From Flavobacterium sp. UBA2787 (lineage in GTDB: Bacteria > Bacteroidota > Bacteroidia > Flavobacteriales > Flavobacteriaceae), in NCBI GenBank assembly GCA_002352205.1, contig DEHZ01000010.1, forward strand, positions 682,245-746,244: 64,000 nucleotides of DNA, given 5' to 3'. The first letter of the stretch is position 1, and each line of letters opens with the position of its first letter. The notes beneath the pieces were generated by a model. The model worked only from the letters and a program-made list of their open reading frames with translations. It had not been told where the DNA came from and searched no databases. Shown in pieces: positions 18,012 to 27,011 of this stretch. The position numbers and the translations under genes were made by a program.

Positions 18012-18992
18012 TTAACTTTTGTTAAAATCTTCATGATTATCTATAAATGTTATTTTTCGAGTGGGAGCGGTGTTTACACGAAGATCAAAAATATCAAAGC
18101 GATTGTAATGTCCGAGAATATCGTGCATTTGTTTCGGTTGAATGCATTTTTCCAAATCGATGTCGGCATACACAATTCCTTCGTCATCAATCAAAGGTTC
18201 GCCAACAACAGCTCCGTTTGGACCAATAATTCCTGAGAAAGCCGAACTTTTTCGAGTCAATAACTCTTCAATATTAGGAACATCGGATTTTAAAACATTC
18301 ATAATTTCTTTTGAAATCGTAGAACACGAAACAACGGTGAATAATTTCCCTTCAAACGAATGAGCAGCGGCACGAATTTTAATCGCCTCCGCCATATTGT
18401 AATCAGGTGGAGCTACTGGAAGCGAAATATAATTGGCAATGTGAATCAATTCGCCTTGCGATAATAACGTAAATCTGGCTAAAGTGTTAGTGTTTTCGCC
18501 ACAAGCTAATGTTCCGATTGGACCGATTTCAGTTTTATAAACTTTTAAAGAAGAACCATCTCCACTTGACCATGTAAGCTTTTCTGCCCAAGTGGGGACA
18601 AGCTTTCTGTGTTTTCCGATGAGATTTCCATTATTATCAATGATAAGATTAGTATTGTAAATTTCGCCATAACTATCGCCACGTTCATTGATTCCGATGA
18701 CCACGTGCATATTGAAATCTTTTGCAGCTTTGAATAGCGGTTTCATAGATTCATCCGTCACAGCGACCGAATTTTTATATAATTGTTCATACCATTTACT
18801 GCCTTGCACGGGTGTCATAATCCAATTCCAATACGGATATCCGGCAACAAAAACTTCCGGAAAAGCAATTAATTGAACTCCGTTTGAACTAGCTTCTTTG
18901 ATGAAAGAAATCGCTTTTTCAATTGTTTTATCAACGTTTAAAAAAACGGGTGAGGTTTGAACGGCAGCGGCTTTGAATTTTGGAAAGTTCAT
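18012..18992 (-). CDS. Nitrilase
   Basis: The 326-residue protein has the complete nitrilase triad: E46 in IAFPEVFVAGYP, K130 in GKHRKLVPTW and C164 in TLACGENTNTLARF. The CGENTNTLAR block and the YPYWNW segment are those of true nitrilases (C-N hydrolase branch 1) rather than amidases, so it should convert an organic nitrile to its carboxylic acid plus ammonia. It lies 24 bases after the aryl-CoA thioesterase gene, in the same direction as the aromatic-catabolism genes. A natural guess is that it produces an aromatic acid that the ligase then activates, but the nitrile is unknown. The C-terminal region (about 270-326) is typical for oligomerising nitrilases. Confidence 0.9.
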   Translation of the reverse strand: MNFPKFKAAAVQTSPVFLNVDKTIEKAISFIKEASSNGVQLIAFPEVFVAGYPYWNWIMTPVQGSKWYEQLYKNSVAVTDESMKPLFKAAKDFNMHVVIGINERGDSYGEIYNTNLIIDNNGNLIGKHRKLVPTWAEKLTWSSGDGSSLKVYKTEIGPIGTLACGENTNTLARFTLLSQGELIHIANYISLPVAPPDYNMAEAIKIRAAAHSFEGKLFTVVSCSTISKEIMNVLKSDVPNIEELLTRKSSAFSGIIGPNGAVVGEPLIDDEGIVYADIDLEKCIQPKQMHDILGHYNRFDIFDLRVNTAPTRKITFIDNHEDFNKS

Positions 18993-19016
18993 TGTGATAG
19001 TATTAAAATGGGAGTA

Positions 19017-19448
19017 TTAAGTAGTAGGATTGATGAATCTTGAAATTTTCTCTTTCATTTCTTCTGAAAAACCTTCTGCTTTGATTTTTTCTCTGTCTTC
19101 AGCTATTTTTACGTTAACAAGGGTTACTTCGCCTTCTAAAACAGTTACTTCTTTTTCATTAACGAATTGAAATCCACATAAAACTGATGCAAAACCAATG
19201 TCTTTTACCCATAATTTTTTGGTCAGAACTTCTCCCAATCTAGCCGGGTTTTTGAATTGGATTTTCAAATCAACTGTTGGAATTCCATTGGTTTCGTGCA
19301 TTTTAGAAAACGGTCTGTCGAGTGCTTCTTCAAACCAATCTTCTACTAAATCATTGAGCATTTCCAAAAACCGTGGATAGAACACGATACCAGCGTAGTC
19401 AATATGTTTGAATTTTATTTTTTCTTGTTTGGTGAAAGAATTAGTCAT
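19017..19448 (-). CDS. 4-hydroxybenzoyl-CoA thioesterase-family (hot-dog) thioesterase
   Basis: The 143-residue hot-dog protein carries the 4-HBT signature IKFKHIDYAGIVFYPRFLEM. D17 is in the same place as the catalytic Asp of the Pseudomonas-type enzyme. It hydrolyses acyl- or aryl-CoA esters. In this operon the expected substrate is gentisyl-CoA, released as gentisate for ring cleavage by the dioxygenase. It begins 2 bases before the stop region of the neighbouring secreted-protein gene, within a tight series. General YbgC-like activity is an alternative, but the ligase and hydroxylase neighbours favour the aryl-CoA role. Confidence 0.87.
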   Translation of the reverse strand: MTNSFTKQEKIKFKHIDYAGIVFYPRFLEMLNDLVEDWFEEALDRPFSKMHETNGIPTVDLKIQFKNPARLGEVLTKKLWVKDIGFASVLCGFQFVNEKEVTVLEGEVTLVNVKIAEDREKIKAEGFSEEMKEKISRFINPTT

Positions 19449-19450
19449 TG

Positions 19451-20050
19451 TTAGCTTTTATTTTCTTGTTTCATTTTATTTTTTTCTTCAATAGCTTTTA
19501 TTTTTTCTTCAAATACTCTCTGTTCTTCTTCTCTTTTACTTTTTAATTTTTTAATTTCTTCTTCTGTGTCATCAAAATAGGTGATTCCAAATTCTTTAAA
19601 TAATTTTTCTTGTTTCAAAGCACATCGAGCCAAAAAGTTAAGATTTTTTGAAGATTGTGTATTACCACAACTAAAACATAATTCAATATACCCAAATATT
19701 TCATTTTTAGCGTTAGTGAAGATTAGAATATGTCTAGGCCAATAACAAGAACCAATCTCCCAATCTTCAGTTTTACAATTTCCTAATTCTGATTTTAATT
19801 TATTTATTTGATCTAGGTTTAAAAGAATTCTATTCCTTAAATATTTTTCTTTTATTTCAATATTGTTGTTTTTTATGTAGTTTACATACATAGAACGATC
19901 TTCGCGATCCCATTTATCTCTGGCATAAAAAGCTATGATTTCAATTTTTTTAGTTTGATTAAAAATAGAATCAAGAGCTTCCTTTTGCTGTGCTATGATG
20001 GAAGAATAGATTATCAAAAAAAGTAAAATTAATTTTATTTTCATAATCAA
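19451..20050 (-). CDS. Secreted protein of unknown function
   Basis: The 199-residue protein has a signal peptide (MIMKIKLILLFLIIYSSIIAQQ; the start may be the first or second Met). The mature part contains a CX2C pair in CFSCGNTQSSKNLNF. The C-terminal 45 residues are very rich in Glu and Lys and predicted to form a charged helix. No family is recognised. It lies between the aryl-CoA ligase and thioesterase genes with spacers of 14 and 2 bases, so it is in the same transcript, although an exported protein has no evident role in the CoA pathway. Confidence 0.65.
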   Translation of the reverse strand: MIMKIKLILLFLIIYSSIIAQQKEALDSIFNQTKKIEIIAFYARDKWDREDRSMYVNYIKNNNIEIKEKYLRNRILLNLDQINKLKSELGNCKTEDWEIGSCYWPRHILIFTNAKNEIFGYIELCFSCGNTQSSKNLNFLARCALKQEKLFKEFGITYFDDTEEEIKKLKSKREEEQRVFEEKIKAIEEKNKMKQENKS

Positions 20051-20064
20051 AGTCTTACTACTTA

Positions 20065-21657
20065 CTACTTTAATTTAAACCTCTGTATTTTCCCAGTCTC
20101 TGTTTTAGGCAGATTTTCTGTAAAATAAATCACTCTCGGATATTTATACGGAGCCGCTACTTCTTTGAACCAGTGTTGAATATGGTTTTTCATATTATCC
20201 GTTGCTTTAGATGCATCTTTTAGAACAATATGAGCACAAACTAACATCCCACGTTCATCATCAGGTAAACCAACTACGGCACATTCCAGAATTTCTTCGT
20301 GGGTTAAAAGTACGGATTCTACTTCAATTGCTGCAATATTATAGCCTGAAGAAATGATCATATCATCACCACGAGCGACAAACCAGAAGTAACCGTCTTC
20401 ATCTTGCTTGAAAATATCACCAGTAATATTCCAACCATTTTGAACGTATTCTTGCTGTTTTTCTATTCGATTTAGGTATTTACAACCTGTAATTCCGCGA
20501 ACGGCTAATCGTCCGGGTTCATTCGCAGAAACGTTATTTCCGTTAGCATCAATGATTTTCGCTTCATAACCTGTAATGGCCAAACCGGTAGATCCTGGTT
20601 TCATATTCTCTTCATTAGATGAAATGAAAATATGCAGCATTTCAGTCGCTCCAATGCCGTCAATGATTTTTAATCCGGTGGCGTTGTGCCAATCTTCCCA
20701 AACCTTTAACGGCAAGGTTTCTCCGGCAGAGACACATTTGCGTAAGCTGGAAATATCATAGTCTTTCACTTTTGTAGTGATGATTCGCCAAGCGGTTGGA
20801 GCGGTAAAACAAATCGTGATTTTATGTTCCTGAATGGCTTGCAACAAAACATCCGGTGTTGGTTTTTCTATTAAAAATGTGGAAGCACCAAAATATAACG
20901 GAAATAAAACCAATCCACCTAAACCAAAGGTAAAACCGATTGGCGGACTTCCTGTAAATATATCATTTGCAGTTGGTTGAAGAGAATACGTTGGAAATGC
21001 TTCGCAAATATTCAAAATATCTTTATGGTAATGAGCCGTCATTTTGGGTAATCCTGTCGTTCCGGAAGTAAAACCAATCAAAGCAACACTATCTGATTTG
21101 GAATGAAAATTAGTAAAGGTTTTAGGTTTATTAATCATCAGATTTTCCAATTCGGAAGTACCGCTTTCTGAACCACAGAATTTGCAGATTCTTTTCAGAA
21201 AATCGGAATCCACCAAATCAATTTCATTTTCTAAAGCGATGTCACAAAACACGTGGGATATTTCGGCACATTCGATGATTGTTTTTAGTTCTTTGGAACG
21301 TAGTAAAGGCATCGTCGCTACTACAATTCCGCCTGCTTTCAGAATTCCGAACCACAACGCCACCATCATTGGATTATTGGCAGAACGAATCAGTACACGA
21401 TTTCCGGATTGTAAACCTAAATCATCCACTAAAACATTAGCAATTTGATTGGCTTTATCAAATAAATCCTGATACGTCCACGTTTTTTTGAAAGTGCGAA
21501 GACAAGGAGCATTTCCGTTCCCGTTTTTAATGTGAGAATCTAAAAGACGTTCGACACAATTGAGCATATCGTTTTCGTACAAACCAGGTAAATAGATGGG
21601 TTGCAAGTCGATGCTTGGTAGGGAATCGTGAGCGAAGTTGTCTTGATAGTGTTTCAT
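20065..21657 (-). CDS. Aryl-CoA ligase (salicylate/2-aminobenzoate--CoA ligase type)
   Basis: The 530-residue protein belongs to the ANL (AMP-forming) superfamily. Motifs are the P-loop-like GFTSGTTGLPK, IDGIGATEM, the hinge region WFVARGDDMIISSGYNIAAIEVES and the C-terminal catalytic Lys in PKTETGKIQRFKLK. The overall sequence resembles benzoate- and 2-aminobenzoate-CoA ligases. The next gene upstream encodes a salicylyl-CoA/2-aminobenzoyl-CoA monooxygenase-type protein, so it is the likely first committed step. Presence of gentisate dioxygenase favours salicylate over anthranilate as substrate. A short repeat (21658-21703) lies directly before the start codon. Confidence 0.85.
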   Translation of the reverse strand: MKHYQDNFAHDSLPSIDLQPIYLPGLYENDMLNCVERLLDSHIKNGNGNAPCLRTFKKTWTYQDLFDKANQIANVLVDDLGLQSGNRVLIRSANNPMMVALWFGILKAGGIVVATMPLLRSKELKTIIECAEISHVFCDIALENEIDLVDSDFLKRICKFCGSESGTSELENLMINKPKTFTNFHSKSDSVALIGFTSGTTGLPKMTAHYHKDILNICEAFPTYSLQPTANDIFTGSPPIGFTFGLGGLVLFPLYFGASTFLIEKPTPDVLLQAIQEHKITICFTAPTAWRIITTKVKDYDISSLRKCVSAGETLPLKVWEDWHNATGLKIIDGIGATEMLHIFISSNEENMKPGSTGLAITGYEAKIIDANGNNVSANEPGRLAVRGITGCKYLNRIEKQQEYVQNGWNITGDIFKQDEDGYFWFVARGDDMIISSGYNIAAIEVESVLLTHEEILECAVVGLPDDERGMLVCAHIVLKDASKATDNMKNHIQHWFKEVAAPYKYPRVIYFTENLPKTETGKIQRFKLK

Positions 21658-21703
21658 TTTTTTGAGTTGCTGAGTTGCTGAGAAACTGAGTTGCTGAGAT
21701 TTC
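21658..21703 (-). repeat. CTCAGCAACTC intercistronic repeat, copy 1
   Basis: In the direction of transcription the spacer before the aryl-CoA ligase start contains CTCAGCAACTCAG repeated with small changes and ends in an A run before the ATG. A related array precedes the symporter gene at 27012-27058 in the same orientation relative to its gene. Confidence 0.6.
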
Positions 21704-21706
21704 TAA

Positions 21707-24010
21707 TTAATTCTTTTTATTGCTTTTCGGCTTCAACGCCTTCTTCATACTTTCCACTTGTTTCCTTTCTGATGCTTTCAACGGATATAAATGAGAACTT
21801 CCCATTTTGTATTGAACCGGAATATCATCAGTTTGCACATTTTCATACGCTTGAGCATTTCTGACAAAGTTCGCATCGGCTAATAAAGGTCGGCCTAATG
21901 CCACTAAATCCGCTCTTCCGTTTAAAATGATGGTGTTGATTTGATCAATATCTTGAATAAATCCGGCGGTTATGGTGGGAATATGAACTGTATTTCGAAC
22001 CAAATCCGAAAAAGGCGTTTGCCACATTCTTCCCATTTGAGGTTTTTGATGTTCAACTGTATTTCCGGTTGAAACGTTGATTATATCTGCTCCGGCTGAT
22101 TTGAAAGCATTTGCAATGTAGATCACGTCTTCCTCTGAAATTCCGTTTTCTGCCCAATCGGAAGTGGAAATTCGAACCGACATTGGTTTTTGTTGTGGAA
22201 AAACGTTTCGCATTTCATTAAACACTCGTAAGGGGAATTTAATGCGGTTTTCAATACTTCCGCCAAATTCATCCGTTCGCGTATTTGTCAAAGGAGATAA
22301 AAACGAAGCTAATAAAAATCCGTGATGAGCTTGTAATTCAATCATATCAAAACCGGCTTGTTCAGCATTTTTTGTAGCTTGGATAAATTCAGCAGTAATT
22401 TTATCCATATCTTCCAAAGTCATTTCCTTCGGAGTTGCCATTTTGGAATTGAATGGGATAGGAGAGGCGGAAAGTAATTCCCAAGCATCATCAATCTGTT
22501 CATTTTGTCCTTCCCAAGGTTTTTTTATAGCTCCTTTTCTTCCTGAATGTCCGAGTTGAATTCCGATTTTAGTTTGTGTATTTTGATGAATGAAATCAGT
22601 GATTTTTTTCCATTCAACTATTTGATTTTCATTACAAATACTTGCACAACCTAAAGTTATACGTCCGGTTGAAGAAACAGCTGTCATTTCAGTTAGAATC
22701 AATCCAACGCCACCGGTTGCTCGACTTCCGTAATGAACTAAATGCCAGTTATTAATTAATCCATTTTCAGCTGAATATTGTCCCATCGGAGACATTACAA
22801 TTCGGTTGGAAAGTTCTAAATCTCTTAATTTGAAAGTTGAAAAAGCCGCTGATTGATTTTTGTCATTGACATTGCAATTGTCATTGAACTCTTTTAAAAC
22901 TTTATCTGTAAACGATTTATCTCTAATTTGTAGATTTTCAAACGTTACTTTTTTGGAACGCGTCATACAACCAAAAGCAAATTGATAGAACGGATGTTGA
23001 ATGTGACGATCCATATTTTCAAACCAATCCAACGAGACCAAAGCTGCATACTGAATCATTTCCACCGTATTTCTTCTGGTTTTGTCGTATTGTTCGAAAG
23101 CAGCTTCAACATTCGTAGGATTTGCAATCACAGCATCGGAAAGACCAATCGCTGAATCCATCGCTAATTTTGTTCCTGAACCAATAGAGTAGTGAGCAGT
23201 TGCTTTCGCATCACCTAACAAAACAATATTGTTGTATGACCATTTTTCATTGGTTACGTGCGGAAATTGTCGCCAATGTGATTTGTTGGAAATAAGCGGA
23301 TGTCCGTCTAATTCTGCTGCGAAAATTTCAGTAATTTTTTGAATGGTATCTTTTTCGTTGGTGACTTCAAAACCGATGTTTTGCCAAGTTTTTTCGGAGC
23401 ATTCAAAAATCCAGGTGCTCATTCCTTCTTCATATTGATAGGTGTGTGCCACAATGGTTCCGAAAGGCGTTGTTCTAAAGAAATAAGTAAAAGCATCCAA
23501 AGGCTTAGTCGAACCTAACCAAACAAATCTATTCTTTTTAAGTTCTATTTTAGTGCCAAATTCTGTGGCAAATTGTGTTCGAATGACACTTCCAATTCCA
23601 TCACACGCAACAATAATATCTGAATCAGCAAACTGGCTTAAATCACCCACATTTTGTTCGAAATGCAGATTGACACCTTCTTCACGGCAGCGTTGGTGTA
23701 ATAATTTTAATAATGTTTTTCGGGAACATCCACAAAATCCGTTTCCGGAACTGTTGACGGTTTGTCCGTCACGAGCAACGATGATATCATCCCAATAAGC
23801 AAATTCACTGCGAATAAGTTCATACGATTTTAAATCTCGCATTAAAAATTCGCTTAATGTTTCATCGGAGAAAACTACGCCAAAACCAAAACTGTCTTCT
23901 GGTTTGTTGCGTTCGTAAACATCGATTTGGCAATGAGGTATTGCTTTTTTGGTTAATATGGAAAAGTAGAGTCCGCCTGGGCCGCCACCGATTACTGTTA
24001 TTTTTTTCAT
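21707..24010 (-). CDS. Bifunctional FAD monooxygenase/OYE-like protein, salicylyl-CoA 5-hydroxylase type
   Basis: The 767-residue protein is a fusion. Residues 1-380 form a class A FAD monooxygenase with ITVIGGGPGGLYFS at residues 4-17 and NIVLLGDAKATAHYSIGSGTKLAMD for FAD binding. Residues about 395-745 form an old-yellow-enzyme-like domain (IVMSPMGQYSAENGLINNWHLVHYGSRATGG, QLGHSGRKG, QAHHGFLLASFLSPLTNTRTDEFGGS). This architecture is shared by salicylyl-CoA 5-hydroxylase (SdgC type) and 2-aminobenzoyl-CoA monooxygenase/reductase. With ligase, thioesterase and gentisate dioxygenase genes in the same block, hydroxylation of salicylyl-CoA to gentisyl-CoA is the best fit. The gene lies directly upstream of the ligase gene. 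Confidence 0.87.
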   Translation of the reverse strand: MKKITVIGGGPGGLYFSILTKKAIPHCQIDVYERNKPEDSFGFGVVFSDETLSEFLMRDLKSYELIRSEFAYWDDIIVARDGQTVNSSGNGFCGCSRKTLLKLLHQRCREEGVNLHFEQNVGDLSQFADSDIIVACDGIGSVIRTQFATEFGTKIELKKNRFVWLGSTKPLDAFTYFFRTTPFGTIVAHTYQYEEGMSTWIFECSEKTWQNIGFEVTNEKDTIQKITEIFAAELDGHPLISNKSHWRQFPHVTNEKWSYNNIVLLGDAKATAHYSIGSGTKLAMDSAIGLSDAVIANPTNVEAAFEQYDKTRRNTVEMIQYAALVSLDWFENMDRHIQHPFYQFAFGCMTRSKKVTFENLQIRDKSFTDKVLKEFNDNCNVNDKNQSAAFSTFKLRDLELSNRIVMSPMGQYSAENGLINNWHLVHYGSRATGGVGLILTEMTAVSSTGRITLGCASICNENQIVEWKKITDFIHQNTQTKIGIQLGHSGRKGAIKKPWEGQNEQIDDAWELLSASPIPFNSKMATPKEMTLEDMDKITAEFIQATKNAEQAGFDMIELQAHHGFLLASFLSPLTNTRTDEFGGSIENRIKFPLRVFNEMRNVFPQQKPMSVRISTSDWAENGISEEDVIYIANAFKSAGADIINVSTGNTVEHQKPQMGRMWQTPFSDLVRNTVHIPTITAGFIQDIDQINTIILNGRADLVALGRPLLADANFVRNAQAYENVQTDDIPVQYKMGSSHLYPLKASERKQVESMKKALKPKSNKKN

Positions 24011-24062
24011 TTTTATTTTGACACGGATTTCACCGATTTACACTGATTTTTTAAACATTAAA

Positions 24063-24668
24063 TTACGCTCTTTTAATTGAAAAAAGTTCTCCCAACGTAC
24101 TATAATTTGAACCTGCTAAACGAGCAACAGGTTTATAAACGTCTAAATTAATTCGGTTGTTTTCCATCAAAATAGCATCATCAATATGAATGGTTTTTAT
24201 TTTTCCGATAACGATGCAAGCACCGCCACCATCATTATTATCCATAAAATAATGATGAATCATTTCGCATTCTAAATGAATCGGACTTTCTTTTACACGT
24301 TTGGGTTTGATGAAAACAGAGTCAATAGGAGTAAGGCTGGCCAATTCAAATTCGTCTACATCGGATGCAACCGTAGCTGAAGTTGCATTCAGTTGTTCTA
24401 CCACATCTAATGTTGCCAAATTCACCACAAACTGTCCGTTTTGCAATACATTATTCAGTGTATCTTTATTTTTATTGTTATCTCTAGCTGTGGAAAACAT
24501 CACGCAAGGTGGGTTGTGAGAAACCATATTGAAATAAGAAAAAGGAGCGAGGTTGTTGATTCCGTTAGCATCTACAGTCGAAATCCAGCCAATTGGTCTG
24601 GGGATGATAGTTCCGGTTAGTAATTTATATAAAACAGAAGGGTCTGTTTCATTAGTATTAAATTGCAT
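24063..24668 (-). CDS. Flavin reductase-like FMN-binding protein
   Basis: The ATG at 24666-24668 is preferred because it gives MQFNTNETDPSVLYKLLTGT, the usual family N-terminus; an in-frame upstream start at 24707 is less likely. The 201-residue protein shows the flavin reductase-like split-barrel pattern: IIPRPIGWISTVDANGINNLAPFSYFNMVSHNPPCVMFS and NGQFVVNLA. Members bind FMN and act as flavin reductases or flavoprotein oxygenases. It is the first gene of the minus-strand aromatic block, 52 bases before the bifunctional hydroxylase gene, and could supply reduced flavin or help remove intermediates. Its exact role is not shown by sequence. Confidence 0.82.
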   Translation of the reverse strand: MQFNTNETDPSVLYKLLTGTIIPRPIGWISTVDANGINNLAPFSYFNMVSHNPPCVMFSTARDNNKNKDTLNNVLQNGQFVVNLATLDVVEQLNATSATVASDVDEFELASLTPIDSVFIKPKRVKESPIHLECEMIHHYFMDNNDGGGACIVIGKIKTIHIDDAILMENNRINLDVYKPVARLAGSNYSTLGELFSIKRA

Positions 24669-24925
24669 AAGTTGATTGTTGTTTCTACAAATTAAAGAAA
24701 ATAGCATGAATATTTACTTATCTCTTACGCTAAAATTTATCTTTTTTTAGATGAAAATGGTATAACTTATTAGAATTTGCTGTTTTATTATAATTTAGCT
24801 ATAATTATGAACAATATAATTTTTAGCCAATAAAATTAAGCACTTCATAATTTTTTCTAAAATAAATTACAAAATATGTTTTTATATTATTGCTAATTTA
24901 ATATATTTATGCAAAATTTTTATAT

Positions 24926-25345
24926 ATGGAGATTTTAGCGTGTCCGAAATGCCAAAATGATCAGATTGTTAAAAGTGGCATCATTAAAGACAGACAAAGG
25001 TATTTATGCAAAAAATGCAATTATTACTTTACGGTCAACAAGTTAGGTAAAAAGATAGATGATTACTACGTAACGAAAGCTCTGCAATTATACTTAGAAG
25101 GATTAAGTTATCGTGAAATCGAGCGAATTTTAGGAGTTTCTCATGTAACAGTGAGTAATTGGGTAAAAGAGTTTAAAATCAAAAAACCTGCTCACACCGA
25201 TTATCATCCTACTTATAAGATTTATAATCATTTAGAATTAGTAGAATTCTTAAAAAACAAAGACCAGCTCAAAGGTGCCGGGATGATTATTACTGAATTA
25301 GGCGATAAATTTATGCTTATAAAATGGGAGCGTTTCAAAGATTAG
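24926..25345 (+). CDS. Small zinc-ribbon plus helix-turn-helix protein, IS1 InsA-like
   Basis: The 139-residue protein starts MEILACPKCQNDQIVKSG. It has an N-terminal zinc ribbon with CPKC (residues 6-9) and CKKC (28-31), followed by a helix-turn-helix (GLSYREIERILGVSHVTVSNWVKEF, about 69-93). This is the arrangement of IS1-family InsA proteins. No DDE transposase follows and no inverted repeats were seen. The gene lies at the head of the acetate-uptake genes, so it looks like a domesticated DNA-binding regulator of that cluster. The C-terminal 45 residues (LELVEFLKNKDQLKGAGMIIT) do not match a domain I recognise. The intergenic region 24708-24925 upstream is AT-rich and divergent to the flavin reductase gene. 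Confidence 0.8.
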   Translation: MEILACPKCQNDQIVKSGIIKDRQRYLCKKCNYYFTVNKLGKKIDDYYVTKALQLYLEGLSYREIERILGVSHVTVSNWVKEFKIKKPAHTDYHPTYKIYNHLELVEFLKNKDQLKGAGMIITELGDKFMLIKWERFKD

Positions 25346-25453
25346 CTATACTAATTAACAAAAATATATAACTGTTTTTTTTTCTCACTTATAAAATTTC
25401 AATTTGGTACTCAGAAAAACAAATTCTTCTAACCAAAACCAAATTTATAATTA

Positions 25454-26668
25454 ATGAAAAAAGCAGTCTTACTTCTCATGACAACGTTTTGCTTTTTTAA
25501 TGCTTTCTCGCAAGGTTCTCCCGATTATGGGGGCGGAATGAAATTTAACCTAAACGAAGAAGGTTCAAAATACATGCGTGTCATTGCTTGGGGGCAAATG
25601 TGGGGTCAATATAATGACAACCTGCCCGAAGATAAAAAAGCAATTGAGTTTTCAACTCGAAGAGCACGGATTTTAACCTATGCTCAAATTACACCAAAAT
25701 TCTTAGTGTTAACTCATTTTGGTTTAAATTCATTGAATGCAGATAACATGTCGCCAACAGGAAAAGGCGAGAGTTCTCAATTGTTTTTTCATGATTTTTG
25801 GGTGCAATACAGTTTAGGAAAAAATCACGCCATTGGTTCAGGTTTACATTACTGGAACGGAATTTCGCGATTAAATAGTCAAGGAACTTTAAATTTTATG
25901 ACTTTGGATAACAACCGTCAATCATGGTCAACCTTAGGTTTATCCGATCAATTTGCTCGTCACCAAGGTGTTTATGCAAAAGGTACTTTTGGTAAATTTC
26001 AATACCGGGTTTCCATTAACGAATCAATGACAAACAGTTTAGACACCCGAGTTACAGCAGATAATGTAAACACCACAATTTATGCAGGTCGAAGAGTTTT
26101 AGGTTCAAAAGAGTCAGGAATGAATTATGCCGGTTATTTTGAATATGGCTTTTTTGATGCTGAAAGCAATTTTCTACCGTTTAGAGTTGGGTCTTATTTA
26201 GGTACCAAAAAAGTATTTAATGTAGGTGCCGGATTTTTTCTGCATCCAAAAGGAAGTGTTTACAATGATGGCACAACCAACATTGGTGAAGATGTATCCA
26301 TTTTTGCTGTTGATGCTTTTTATGATGCACCAGTTGGTGATAAAAAAGGAGCAATTACAGCTTATGCTACTTACCAAAACAACAATTACGGTAAAAATTA
26401 TTTGTTTAACGCCTATGGAACCGGAAGCTTCATTTATGGTCATGCCGGTTATATGTTCCATTCGGAAAAATTGACAAAAATTCAACCCTACTTATCCTAT
26501 GCAACCAACAGTTATGATGCTGTGGATGATAATCGAAATGTATTCGGTGTGGGTACAAACCTTTATTTAAACGGACACAATTCTAAACTTACATTAGAAT
26601 ATAAAAATGAAAAATTTGGCGAAAGCAAAACGGGAACGATTACGCTTCAAGCCATGGTTTATCTATAA
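25454..26668 (+). CDS. Outer-membrane porin
   Basis: The 404-residue protein has a signal peptide (MKKAVLLLMTTFCFFNAFSQ). The long strand-rich mature part (alternating aromatic and hydrophilic segments such as MRVIAWGQMWGQY, HFGLNSLNADN, YRVSINESMTN) ends with hydrophobic LQAMVYL. These are features of a phosphate-selective porin-like (OprP/O-type) beta barrel. It precedes the DUF4212 and sodium:solute symporter genes by 27 bases and likely lets short-chain carboxylates across the outer membrane. The substrate is inferred from context only. Confidence 0.8.
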   Translation: MKKAVLLLMTTFCFFNAFSQGSPDYGGGMKFNLNEEGSKYMRVIAWGQMWGQYNDNLPEDKKAIEFSTRRARILTYAQITPKFLVLTHFGLNSLNADNMSPTGKGESSQLFFHDFWVQYSLGKNHAIGSGLHYWNGISRLNSQGTLNFMTLDNNRQSWSTLGLSDQFARHQGVYAKGTFGKFQYRVSINESMTNSLDTRVTADNVNTTIYAGRRVLGSKESGMNYAGYFEYGFFDAESNFLPFRVGSYLGTKKVFNVGAGFFLHPKGSVYNDGTTNIGEDVSIFAVDAFYDAPVGDKKGAITAYATYQNNNYGKNYLFNAYGTGSFIYGHAGYMFHSEKLTKIQPYLSYATNSYDAVDDNRNVFGVGTNLYLNGHNSKLTLEYKNEKFGESKTGTITLQAMVYL

Positions 26669-26695
26669 ACTTAACTTTTAAAAACAAATTTAACT

Positions 26696-26956
26696 ATGAG
26701 TAATCAAGCAAACGCTACCGCCTATTGGAAAGAGAATTTAAGGTATCTTCTTATTCTTTTGTCCATCTGGTTTTTAGTCTCCTATGGAGCAGGAATCTTA
26801 TTTAAAGACGCTTTAGACAGTATTAAAATCGGAGGATTTCCACTCGGATTTTGGTTCGCACAACAAGGATCAATTTATGTATTTGTGATTTTGATTTTTG
26901 TGTATGTTAGACTAATGAACAAACTAGACAAAAAATACGGATACGGAGAGGAATAG
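26696..26956 (+). CDS. DUF4212 small subunit of a sodium/solute symporter
   Basis: This 86-residue protein has two transmembrane helices (about residues 15-35 and 48-71) and the DUF4212 pattern YWKENLRYLLILLSIWFLVSYG and GFPLGFWFAQQGSIYVFVILIF. DUF4212 proteins are consistently encoded next to VC_2705-type sodium:solute symporters, as here, and are thought to be accessory subunits. The spacer to the symporter gene (110 bases) contains a repeat array. Confidence 0.92.
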   Translation: MSNQANATAYWKENLRYLLILLSIWFLVSYGAGILFKDALDSIKIGGFPLGFWFAQQGSIYVFVILIFVYVRLMNKLDKKYGYGEE

Positions 26957-27011
26957 TTTTCTGTTTTCGGTTATCGGTTTTCTGTTAAAATAAATTGAAA
27001 TAAAAAATTCA

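Noticed and set aside
20065-24010. Anthranilate (2-aminobenzoyl-CoA) degradation as the main function
   Set aside because: Ligase and hydroxylase would fit, but gentisate dioxygenase and the thioesterase with FAH hydrolase fit the salicylate route better. It is kept as an alternative, not as the call.
24926-25345. Active IS1 insertion sequence
   Set aside because: Only an InsA-like protein is present; there is no DDE transposase frame, frameshift window or terminal inverted repeat nearby.
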